A stretch of 64,000 nucleotides of DNA from VHCN01 sp964589935 (GTDB lineage: Bacteria; Verrucomicrobiota; Verrucomicrobiia; Limisphaerales; VHCN01), in NCBI GenBank assembly GCA_964589935.1, contig CAZPVD010000006.1, forward strand, positions 62,001 through 126,000. The letters run 5' to 3'. A program made the position numbers and the translations under genes. The notes under the pieces are model-generated. The model worked only from the letters and a program-made list of their open reading frames with translations. It was not told where the DNA came from and did not search any database. Shown in pieces: positions 8,170 through 15,458 of the stretch. Position 1 is the first letter of the stretch; each line of letters starts with the position of its first letter.

Positions 8170-9330
8170 TCAGTTGTAGTAGAAGGTGAACTTCACATCG
8201 CGGAAGTCCGCGTCCATCTGCCGCCGCATGTCCGCCGGCCACTTCGCGAACGGCGACGGGTCCTTGATGGCCGCCATGCAAAAGTAACCGAAGAACTCGC
8301 CGACATCGTTCGACGCCATCTTGAGGTCTGTCACGCGGCCGTCGGAATGAAGCCGGAACGAAACGACCACCTTGCCCCGCGGCGAGGGCCGGTCCGCGAG
8401 CAAATCCCACCAGCGCTGCTGCACCGCTGCGATGAGCGCGTTGTCATACGCGCCCAGTAGCGAGCTGCGCACGTCCAAGCCCTCCGAGCCAATGCGCCGA
8501 ACGCCGCCGCTTTGCTGCATCTTCTGCCCCGCGATGGCCATGCCGGCATCCTTCTGCGCACGCGCCTGCGCCAGTGTGCGCGGACGCTCTTGCGCCGGCT
8601 CCGGCGGCGGCGTGGGCTGCAAATCCTGCGGGCCGGTGCCTTTTGTCGCGACGGGTTTTTGCTCTGGCTGCGGCTTCACCGGCGCGAGGTCGCCCGGCGC
8701 GGGCACCGGCTTGGGTGCGGGCTTGTTGTCGGCCACCTGCATTTTCTCCGCCGGCTTCGTGACGGGCTTGGGCGGTTCCGGCGGTTTCTCGGCGACTTTC
8801 GGCTGCGGCGGCGCGGGCTTGGGTTCGGGCTGCGGCGGTTTCTGCGGCGCGGCTTCCTCCGGCGGCTTCGTCGTGGACGCGACCTGCGGCTTGCTCGCCT
8901 CGACGACCTTGATGATCTGCGTCTGCTTGCCCTCGATTTTTGGATCGTTCTTGTCGCTTGGAACCGGGTTCGCCGCGCGCGTGCTGTGCGAGGACATGAA
9001 CTTCGCGTTCGGCGGCGGGTCGGCCACGGCGTTGCGCGGGTCCACGTCAACGAATGTCAGGCGCACCTCCCGCTCCGGGTCAGGCGGGCGCTGCTTTTCC
9101 AGCAACTTTTTTAGCTTCTCGGGATCGAGCGGCTTTGGCAGGAGGAACTTCATCTCCGTCAACTGCCGCACCCATTTCGGCAGCGGCAGGTCCACGATGC
9201 CGAGCTTGCGGCCGAGCATGTAGCCGCCGTAAAGCGACGCGTGCAGCAGCAGCGACAACGCGAGCGCAAACGCCACGCGGTCGCGCCGCATCCATTCGCG
9301 CCAGTCAAAACTTTGTCGGCCACTCGCCAT
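8170..9330 (-). CDS. TonB/TolA-like energy transducer
   Basis: A 386-residue protein from ATG 9330 (longer in-frame starts reach into the ribD promoter side and lack sense). It has one N-terminal membrane anchor (about residues 18-38, LALSLLLHASLYGGYMLG; the embedded His is typical of TonB anchors). A long Pro/Lys/Glu-rich spacer follows (about 125-265, repeated PEP/KPP blocks). The C-terminal domain (about 295-386) contains YDNALIAAVQQRWWDLL and the FRLHSDGRVTDLKM strand typical of TonB/TolA C-termini. The spacer would cross the periplasm. The ExbB/ExbD genes directly downstream support an energy-transducing role. Whether it serves an outer-membrane receptor, the Tol system or the nearby MglA cluster cannot be decided here. 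Confidence 0.86.
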   Translation of the reverse strand: MASGRQSFDWREWMRRDRVAFALALSLLLHASLYGGYMLGRKLGIVDLPLPKWVRQLTEMKFLLPKPLDPEKLKKLLEKQRPPDPEREVRLTFVDVDPRNAVADPPPNAKFMSSHSTRAANPVPSDKNDPKIEGKQTQIIKVVEASKPQVASTTKPPEEAAPQKPPQPEPKPAPPQPKVAEKPPEPPKPVTKPAEKMQVADNKPAPKPVPAPGDLAPVKPQPEQKPVATKGTGPQDLQPTPPPEPAQERPRTLAQARAQKDAGMAIAGQKMQQSGGVRRIGSEGLDVRSSLLGAYDNALIAAVQQRWWDLLADRPSPRGKVVVSFRLHSDGRVTDLKMASNDVGEFFGYFCMAAIKDPSPFAKWPADMRRQMDADFRDVKFTFYYN

Positions 9331-9449
9331 CGCACTAAGAATGCAAGACGCGACGCGAAGGGGCAACTGTTTGTTCAGTTGCGATTCATTTCGGTTGCGA
9401 AATTGAACTCCACTCGTCCGCGCGTTTGCCGCAACATCCGCATCACCTG

Positions 9450-10601
9450 ATGCCAACAAGGCGAAGCCAAAACGAACTCGATGCGCGCTTCATGCGACTC
9501 GCGCTCGCGCTGGCTCGTCGGGCCACGGGTGAAACCTCGCCCAACCCGCTCGTCGGCGCTGTGCTGGTGAAAGGTGGCCGCGTCATCGGGCGCGGGTGGC
9601 ATCACTGCGCCGGCCAGCCGCACGCAGAGATTGAGGCGCTCCGCGACGCACAACGCCGCGGCAATTCGACACGCGGCACGACGCTTTACGTCACGCTCGA
9701 ACCGTGCTGCACGCACGGGCGCACGCCGCCCTGCACCGAGGCGATCATCGCCGCCGACATTCGCCGTGTCATCGTTGCCACGACCGATCCGAACCCCGCG
9801 CATCGCGGACGCGGCTTCGCCCTGCTGGAAAAAGCCGGCGTGAAGGTCACCCCCGGCGTCCTCGCCGCAGAGGCCGCGCGGCTCAACGAAGCCTTCAACC
9901 ACTGGATCATTCACCGAACGCCCTTCGTCACCGTGAAGGCCGCGATGACGCTCGACGGAAAAATCGCGACTGCCAGCGGCGAATCGAAATGGATCACCGG
10001 CGAACAATCGCGGGAACATGCGATGAAACTCCGTCGAGCCGCAGACGCCGTCCTCGTCGGCATCAACACCGTGCTCGCGGATGATCCGGCGCTCACGGTG
10101 AGAAGTTCAAAGTTCAAAGTTCAAAGTTCAAAGTTCAATGCGCTCCCACGCCGCCGGATGATTCTTGACTCGCAGGCGCGCACGCCGCTGACGGCGAAAG
10201 TGGTGCGGGATGAGTTTGCCGCGTTCACCACCATCGTCGTCGGCAAGCGCGCACCAAAGCGCCGTGTCGCCGCGTTGGAAAAGCATGTCCGAGTTTGGCG
10301 CGCGCAGGGGCGCGGCGGGCGCATTGACCTGCGCTGGCTGCTGCGCCGGCTCGGCCGCGAAAATGTCACAAGCCTGCTGGTCGAAGGCGGCGGCGAGGTG
10401 AATGCGTCGTTCCTCTTCGGCGGCCACGCGCAGCGCGTCGCCTTCTTTTATGCGCCGAAAGTGCTCGGCGGCCGCGACGCCCGCAAAGGCGTGGCCGGCG
10501 ACGGTGCCCGCTCGCTCACGGATGTTCTACAGTTGCGCGAGGTCGAATGGCGGCGGCTCGGCGCGGATTTGCTGCTCACGGCCCGTGTTGGTAAAGCGTA
10601 G
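9450..10601 (+). CDS. ribD: Bifunctional riboflavin biosynthesis deaminase/reductase RibD
   Basis: A 383-residue enzyme for the second and third steps of riboflavin synthesis. The N-terminal deaminase domain (about residues 8-150) carries the zinc motif PHAEIEAL and PCCTHGRTPPC. The C-terminal reductase domain (about 155-380) shows VTVKAAMTLDGKIA and LLVEGGGEVNASF. ATG 9450 is preferred; a TTG eight codons upstream is possible. A run of five AGTTCAA heptamers (10104-10138) lies inside the reductase domain and adds the segment SSKFKVQSSKFN in a variable loop between TVR and RRRMILDS. It keeps the frame, but a change in copy number not divisible by three would break it. No other riboflavin gene is adjacent and no FMN riboswitch motif is visible upstream. 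Confidence 0.94.
   Translation: MPTRRSQNELDARFMRLALALARRATGETSPNPLVGAVLVKGGRVIGRGWHHCAGQPHAEIEALRDAQRRGNSTRGTTLYVTLEPCCTHGRTPPCTEAIIAADIRRVIVATTDPNPAHRGRGFALLEKAGVKVTPGVLAAEAARLNEAFNHWIIHRTPFVTVKAAMTLDGKIATASGESKWITGEQSREHAMKLRRAADAVLVGINTVLADDPALTVRSSKFKVQSSKFNALPRRRMILDSQARTPLTAKVVRDEFAAFTTIVVGKRAPKRRVAALEKHVRVWRAQGRGGRIDLRWLLRRLGRENVTSLLVEGGGEVNASFLFGGHAQRVAFFYAPKVLGGRDARKGVAGDGARSLTDVLQLREVEWRRLGADLLLTARVGKA
10104..10138 (+). repeat. Heptanucleotide tandem repeat, five copies of AGTTCAA, inside ribD
   Basis: Five perfect, directly adjacent copies of AGTTCAA span 35 bases. Because three heptamers equal 21 bases, the translation has a seven-residue period (SSKFKVQ, then SSKFN). The AT-rich repeat stands out sharply from the GC-rich gene around it. 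Heptamer arrays of this sort usually lie between genes; here one lies within an essential-type coding sequence. Confidence 0.97.
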
Positions 10602-10664
10602 CATTCATCAGGCGTTTTGCTCGACGGGCCTTTGCCGGCTGCTACGCTGCGAGAAATTCGCCCG

Positions 10665-13600
10665 ATGCGTCCGGCCCGGCACAGTTTCTTCAAGCACGCG
10701 GTTTTCTTCGCCGCGTCGCTGCTGCTTTCATTCGCGACCCGCGCGGACCAGGTCGTCGTCAGCGAAATCATGTATCACGCGCCGCGCGATCTGCCGGCGT
10801 GGGTCGAGGTGTGGAACCAGACCGCGACGCCGTTCGACATCGCGAAGTGGCGGCTCACCGGCTCGATTGATTTCGAGTTCCCCGACTTCACGGCGGCGAA
10901 TGCGATGGCGTCGTTCCTGCGGCCCTTCGAGCGCATCGTGATTTCGAGCGCCACGCCGGAGCAGACACGCGCGGCCTACACGAACATCCCGCCCGGCGTG
11001 CGCGTCTTTGGCCCGTGGATCGGGCGCATCATCCCGGCGGGCGACCGCGTCACGCTCAAGGACAAGAACGGCGTCGCCGTCTGCACGGTGCGCTGGTCGG
11101 ACCACGGCCACTGGCCAGCGGCGGCGAACGGCGCGGGCCACTCGCTCGTGCTGCGCGACTCGAACCGCAAAATTGACGACTGGCGGAACTGGACCGCCAG
11201 CGCGCGACCGCTCGGCACGCCGGGCTTTGCGCCGACGAACGAAGCGCCGTCTGTCGCGGCAGCACTGCGGCTGAATGAAATCCAGTTCGCGCCGAAAGGC
11301 GGCAAGGCCGAGTGGATTGAAATCTTCAACTCCGGCACGAACACGGTGCGGCTCGACGGAATCGCGCTCGCATCGCGCGCGGATTTTTATGACTCGGTTT
11401 CGCTCAACGGCGAGCTGCCCGCGGGCGCATGCCGGAGCTGGCCCGTGCCGTTCACGGTGCGCAACGGTGAACTACCAGTGTTCCTTGTCGGTCCCGAGCG
11501 AACTGTGCTCGACGCGCACGTGTTCGTGCCGCCGAGGCGCAGCAACAATTTGCAGGCATTCCCCGATGGCGCGAAGGAGTGGTTCGCCGGCGAAAAAGCG
11601 ACGCGCGACGCGAGCAACAACCCGGCACGGAACACCAACATCGTCATCAACGAGATTTTCTTCGCGCCACCGCACACGCTGAAGAAGCTGGCGTTCGTCG
11701 AACTGTTCAACCGCGGCCGCGCGACGGTGGACTTGAGCGACTGGGCGTTCACTGAGGGAATTTCATTCACCTTCGCGCGCGGCACGCGGCTGGAGGCGGG
11801 CGAGTTCATCGTCGTGGCGGCGGACGCGAAGCGCCTGCGCGCGGCGCATCCAGGCATCAACATCGCGGGCACGTTTGAGGCAAAGCTCGGCCACGACGGC
11901 GATCTGCTGCGGCTCGAAGACGACCGCGAGAATCTCGTGAACCAGGTGGATTTCCGCGTCGGCGGCGACTGGCCGGAGTGGACGCATTCCGGCGGCAGCA
12001 GCATGGAACTCGTCAACCCGCTGATGGACAACTCGCTCGCGTCCGCGTGGCGCGACAGCGACGAGTCGCAGAAGGGCGAATGGAAAACCTACCGCTGCGA
12101 AGGCGTGTATGAGCAGCTCCACGCCGACGGCGCGCCGACGGATTTTAAGGAGCTGCACTTCCACCTCGTCGGCGACGCGCACGTCGCGTTGCGGAACATC
12201 CAGCTTCGCCGCGACGGACAGGGTGCGAACCTGCTCGCCAACAGCACGCGCATGTCGCCGGATGGTTCAGGCGCGACAGGCTGGCTCGCGCAGGGCAATC
12301 ACTGGTCCTCGTTCGCGACAAACGGCGAACTGCACATCGTCTCCGAAGGACACGGCGACAACCGCCCCGACCATGTTGAACTCGACTGCGTCGGCATCGA
12401 GAAGGGCAAGCGCTACGAGCTGACCTTCGAGGCGCGATGGATCGCGGGCAATCCACGCCTCATCGCGCAGACGTGGGACCACAGCATCGGCGAATCGTTT
12501 CTGATTGATGTGCCCGCCGCGCTCGGCACGCCGGGCCGTCGTAACTCGCGCTTCGAGCCGTCGCCCGCGCCGCAGGTGGACGCGCTGCGCCACAGCCCGG
12601 CAGTGCCGCGCTCGAAAGACACGGTTCGCGTGACGGTGAAGGTGACTTCCGCCACGCCGCTCCCGCGCGGCGCGGTGAAATTGTTTCACCGTCCCGACAG
12701 CGAGAAGGGCGACAAGCCGTGGAAGGAATTGGAAATGTTCGATGACGGCACGAACGGCGACGAGATTGCGGGCGATGGAATCTTCACGGCGCAGTTGCCG
12801 GAGTATCATCGCAACGGGCAGATCGTGCAGTTTTACGTCAAGGCGACTGGCGCGGGCGGCGCGGCGACGGTGATCCCGCGGCGCGGCGCGGACGCGCCGG
12901 CGATGTTCGTGATGGACGACCGCACGGAGCCGCGCGATCTGCGGCTCGCGCGCTACATCATTTCCGACCACGACTACGGCGCGATCAACCACGGGCACGT
13001 CGCCGAGTATGGCTTTCACTTCCCGCGGCTCTCGAACCACTACTTCAACTGCACTTACATCCACGACGAGGGTGAGATTTATTACGGCGCGGAAATCCGC
13101 ACGGCGGGCAGCCCGTGGACGCGCAGCGGTGATCTCGGCCGCGGCAAGGTGAAGCTCCCGCGCGACCACGCGTTCCGCGAGCACGACAAGTTCACCTACG
13201 ACAACGACCCCGACGGCGGCGCGCGGCATCACAACCGGCTCACGCGCTACTGGCTTTATTTGCTTGGCGAGCCGGCGAGCGAGAACGAGTTCATCCGCGT
13301 CGTCGTCAACGCGTGGCCGCCGATGCTGCGCGAGGACAACGAAATCGTCGGCAACGACTTCCTCGACCGCAACTGGCCGCGCGGCCACAACGGCGACCTC
13401 TACCGCATTGACGACGAGTGGTGGTTCACCGACGCGTGGGGCCAAAACTCGCAGGACGCGGACTGGCGTTACAAGGGCAGCGACAGTTCCATCCGTTACC
13501 GCACCGAGTGGATGAAGCGCACGAACGAGGCCGAGGATGATTTCACCGCGCTCATTGATCTCTTCCGCCTCATCAGCAATCCGAAGACGCCGCGTTACGA

Positions 13601-14300
13601 GCTGGAGCGGTTGCTCGATCCCGACTCGCTCGCGAAGACCATCGTGGTGCGCGGCTTCATCGGCGACTGGGACACGTTCGTGATGCACCGCGGCAAAAAC
13701 GCGTATCTCTACCGCCGTCCGACGGACGGGCGCTTCATGTTGCTGCACTGGGACAGCGACCTCGGCTTCGACGTGAACCAAAGTTTTTGGGGCGGACGCG
13801 TCGAGTGGTGGTTGAACCAGCCGTGGAACAAACGCCTCTACGCCGCCTACATGGCCGAGTTGCTGGAGAACTACGCGAAGAACTCACCGCGTCTCAACGC
13901 GTGGCTCCTCGCCGAGACCGAGGCGAACCGCGCGTGCGCCGTGAACGCGGGCTTCTACCGCGACTTCTGCGCGCAACGCGAACCCAAGGCGCTCGGCGTG
14001 CTCGGCGCGAATTACAAGCTCGATTTCAAAGTCACGACCAACAACGGCCAGCCCGTCACGACGCACGACGACACAATCACACTCGCGGGCGTCGCGCCTT
14101 ACGGCGTGCTCAACGTGCAACTCGACGGCCGTCCCCTGCCCCGCGCCGAGTGGACGAGCGACACGGCATGGAAGCTCACCGTGCCGGTGGCAAACGGCGA
14201 GAACAAGTTCCACCTCGTCGGCGTGAACCAGTGGGGCAAAACGCTGCACGAAACGAAACAGACGGTAGTTAGAATGTCGCCAACGCCAGTTGGCAAGTGA
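10665..14300 (+). CDS. Large secreted protein with lamin-tail domains and a CotH kinase-like domain
   Basis: A 1211-residue exported protein. ATG 10665 is chosen because it directly begins a signal peptide (MRPARHSFFKHAVFFAASLL, cleavage near TRADQ); a TTG 16 codons upstream is also open. Three lamin-tail-like domains start at VSEIMYHAP, LNEIQFAPKGGKAEWIEIF and VINEIFFAPPH (about residues 35, 205 and 330). A fibronectin-like segment precedes a C-terminal CotH-like region (about residues 770-1120) with FVMHRGKNAYLYRRP and the acidic LLHWDSDLGFD motif that in CotH kinases coordinates metal and ATP. Proteins of this architecture are common, multi-copy and uncharacterised in Verrucomicrobia and Planctomycetes. 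The kinase activity and substrate are inferred only. Confidence 0.85.
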   Translation: MRPARHSFFKHAVFFAASLLLSFATRADQVVVSEIMYHAPRDLPAWVEVWNQTATPFDIAKWRLTGSIDFEFPDFTAANAMASFLRPFERIVISSATPEQTRAAYTNIPPGVRVFGPWIGRIIPAGDRVTLKDKNGVAVCTVRWSDHGHWPAAANGAGHSLVLRDSNRKIDDWRNWTASARPLGTPGFAPTNEAPSVAAALRLNEIQFAPKGGKAEWIEIFNSGTNTVRLDGIALASRADFYDSVSLNGELPAGACRSWPVPFTVRNGELPVFLVGPERTVLDAHVFVPPRRSNNLQAFPDGAKEWFAGEKATRDASNNPARNTNIVINEIFFAPPHTLKKLAFVELFNRGRATVDLSDWAFTEGISFTFARGTRLEAGEFIVVAADAKRLRAAHPGINIAGTFEAKLGHDGDLLRLEDDRENLVNQVDFRVGGDWPEWTHSGGSSMELVNPLMDNSLASAWRDSDESQKGEWKTYRCEGVYEQLHADGAPTDFKELHFHLVGDAHVALRNIQLRRDGQGANLLANSTRMSPDGSGATGWLAQGNHWSSFATNGELHIVSEGHGDNRPDHVELDCVGIEKGKRYELTFEARWIAGNPRLIAQTWDHSIGESFLIDVPAALGTPGRRNSRFEPSPAPQVDALRHSPAVPRSKDTVRVTVKVTSATPLPRGAVKLFHRPDSEKGDKPWKELEMFDDGTNGDEIAGDGIFTAQLPEYHRNGQIVQFYVKATGAGGAATVIPRRGADAPAMFVMDDRTEPRDLRLARYIISDHDYGAINHGHVAEYGFHFPRLSNHYFNCTYIHDEGEIYYGAEIRTAGSPWTRSGDLGRGKVKLPRDHAFREHDKFTYDNDPDGGARHHNRLTRYWLYLLGEPASENEFIRVVVNAWPPMLREDNEIVGNDFLDRNWPRGHNGDLYRIDDEWWFTDAWGQNSQDADWRYKGSDSSIRYRTEWMKRTNEAEDDFTALIDLFRLISNPKTPRYELERLLDPDSLAKTIVVRGFIGDWDTFVMHRGKNAYLYRRPTDGRFMLLHWDSDLGFDVNQSFWGGRVEWWLNQPWNKRLYAAYMAELLENYAKNSPRLNAWLLAETEANRACAVNAGFYRDFCAQREPKALGVLGANYKLDFKVTTNNGQPVTTHDDTITLAGVAPYGVLNVQLDGRPLPRAEWTSDTAWKLTVPVANGENKFHLVGVNQWGKTLHETKQTVVRMSPTPVGK

Positions 14301-14343
14301 ACCCAAGTAACCCTGTGACACTGGTGCGCGTCGTCATCATCTA

Positions 14344-15390
14344 ATGAGCTTCCAAACATTTCGCCTCCCCCCACGAAAGCGCTTGCCTGTGCAAGTCTGT
14401 GCGGCACTTACTTGCGCCTTGATTGCATTCTTCGGCAGCTCCGTCCGCGCCGCGGCGGTTCCTGATTCCGTCGAAAAATCCGTCATCACCATCTGGAGCG
14501 ACGGCACGCGCATGGCGGGCGATTTGTATCGCCCAAAGGAGCTCAAGCCCGGCAACAAGTTGCCCGCTGTCCTCTTCTGCAACGGCACGGGCGGCACCAA
14601 AGCTGGCACGCCCGCGCGGCTCGCACCCATCTTCGTCACAAACGGCTTTGTGTTTCTGGCCTTCGATTATCGCGGATGGGGAGAGAGCGAGAGCAAACTG
14701 ATGGCACTCGAAAGGCAGCCGAAACCGGACGAGAAGGGCGAGTTCACCGTGCGTGCCCGCGCCATCCGCTGGCAACTCGACTTCGCGGACCAGACGATGG
14801 ACATTCGCTCGGCCATCAGCTTTCTTGCGGGCGAGCCGTGTGTGGACGCCGCCCGCATCGGCATCCTCGGCACCAGTTACGGCGGCGGGCTGGTGACGTG
14901 GACCGCCGGGAACGACCCGCGCATCCAGTGCGTTGCCGCGCAAGTCCCCGGCATGGGTGGCGGACGCGGCGAGGCGGCCACACGCCGCGCCTTCGAATTG
15001 CTCACAAAACAGGCGCGCGGCGAAATCGAGCCGGTGCCGTTTGAAACCGGAAAACTCGGAGGAAAAATGGAGGGTTACACGCAGATGCGCGCCAACCCGG
15101 CCAAGGGCATCGGCTACAGCCCCATTGAAGCTGCCGGGCGCATCAAGGCACCCACGCTTATCATTGTTGCGGAGCAGGAAGAGTTGATGGACAACGCGCA
15201 GAACGGGCAGAAAGTGTTCGAGATTCTCAAGGCCAACGGCACGCCCGCGAGCTTCCACGTCATCAAAGGCATCTCGCACTACGGCGTCTATCGCGAAGGC
15301 TTCGACGAGGCGACGCGGCTTGAACTGGAGTTTTTCTCGACTCATCTCAAGCCCGGTGTTGCGAAGCCGTCAAAGGCAAATTCTCCGTGA
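14344..15390 (+). CDS. Secreted alpha/beta hydrolase
   Basis: A 348-residue exported hydrolase, 43 bp after the CotH-like gene. A signal peptide occupies about residues 1-37 (hydrophobic VCAALTCALIAFFG, cleavage near VRAAA). The fold shows the oxyanion-side motif FCNGTGG, FDYRGWGES, the nucleophile elbow GTSYGGG (Ser about residue 180), an acid in the VAEQEELMD region and the catalytic His in ISHYGVY. The closest general groups are dienelactone-hydrolase/acyl-peptidase-like enzymes (the fold shared by X-Pro dipeptidyl-peptidase and CocE). The substrate is unknown. The order after the lamin-tail/CotH gene may be chance. Confidence 0.85.
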   Translation: MSFQTFRLPPRKRLPVQVCAALTCALIAFFGSSVRAAAVPDSVEKSVITIWSDGTRMAGDLYRPKELKPGNKLPAVLFCNGTGGTKAGTPARLAPIFVTNGFVFLAFDYRGWGESESKLMALERQPKPDEKGEFTVRARAIRWQLDFADQTMDIRSAISFLAGEPCVDAARIGILGTSYGGGLVTWTAGNDPRIQCVAAQVPGMGGGRGEAATRRAFELLTKQARGEIEPVPFETGKLGGKMEGYTQMRANPAKGIGYSPIEAAGRIKAPTLIIVAEQEELMDNAQNGQKVFEILKANGTPASFHVIKGISHYGVYREGFDEATRLELEFFSTHLKPGVAKPSKANSP

Positions 15391-15458
15391 ATTCTGATTT
15401 GCAGTAACCGCTGCGCCGCGGCAGCGTCGTTCTCAACGTGACGAGTTCAACCCGTGCC

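Noticed and set aside
9331..9449. FMN riboswitch upstream of ribD
   Set aside because: The 119-bp gap lacks the conserved FMN-aptamer sequence blocks and is too short for one.
10104..10138. CRISPR array or mobile repeat
   Set aside because: The units are only seven bases, directly adjacent with no spacers and lie in frame in ribD.
12267..13781. 504-residue minus-strand open frame
   Set aside because: It is antisense to the CotH-like gene, has Val/Ala/Arg-biased composition and no domain, so it is a shadow.
15409..15426. Terminator after the alpha/beta hydrolase gene
   Set aside because: CGCTGC/GCAGCG gives only a 6-bp stem and no T-run follows, so an intrinsic terminator is not supported.
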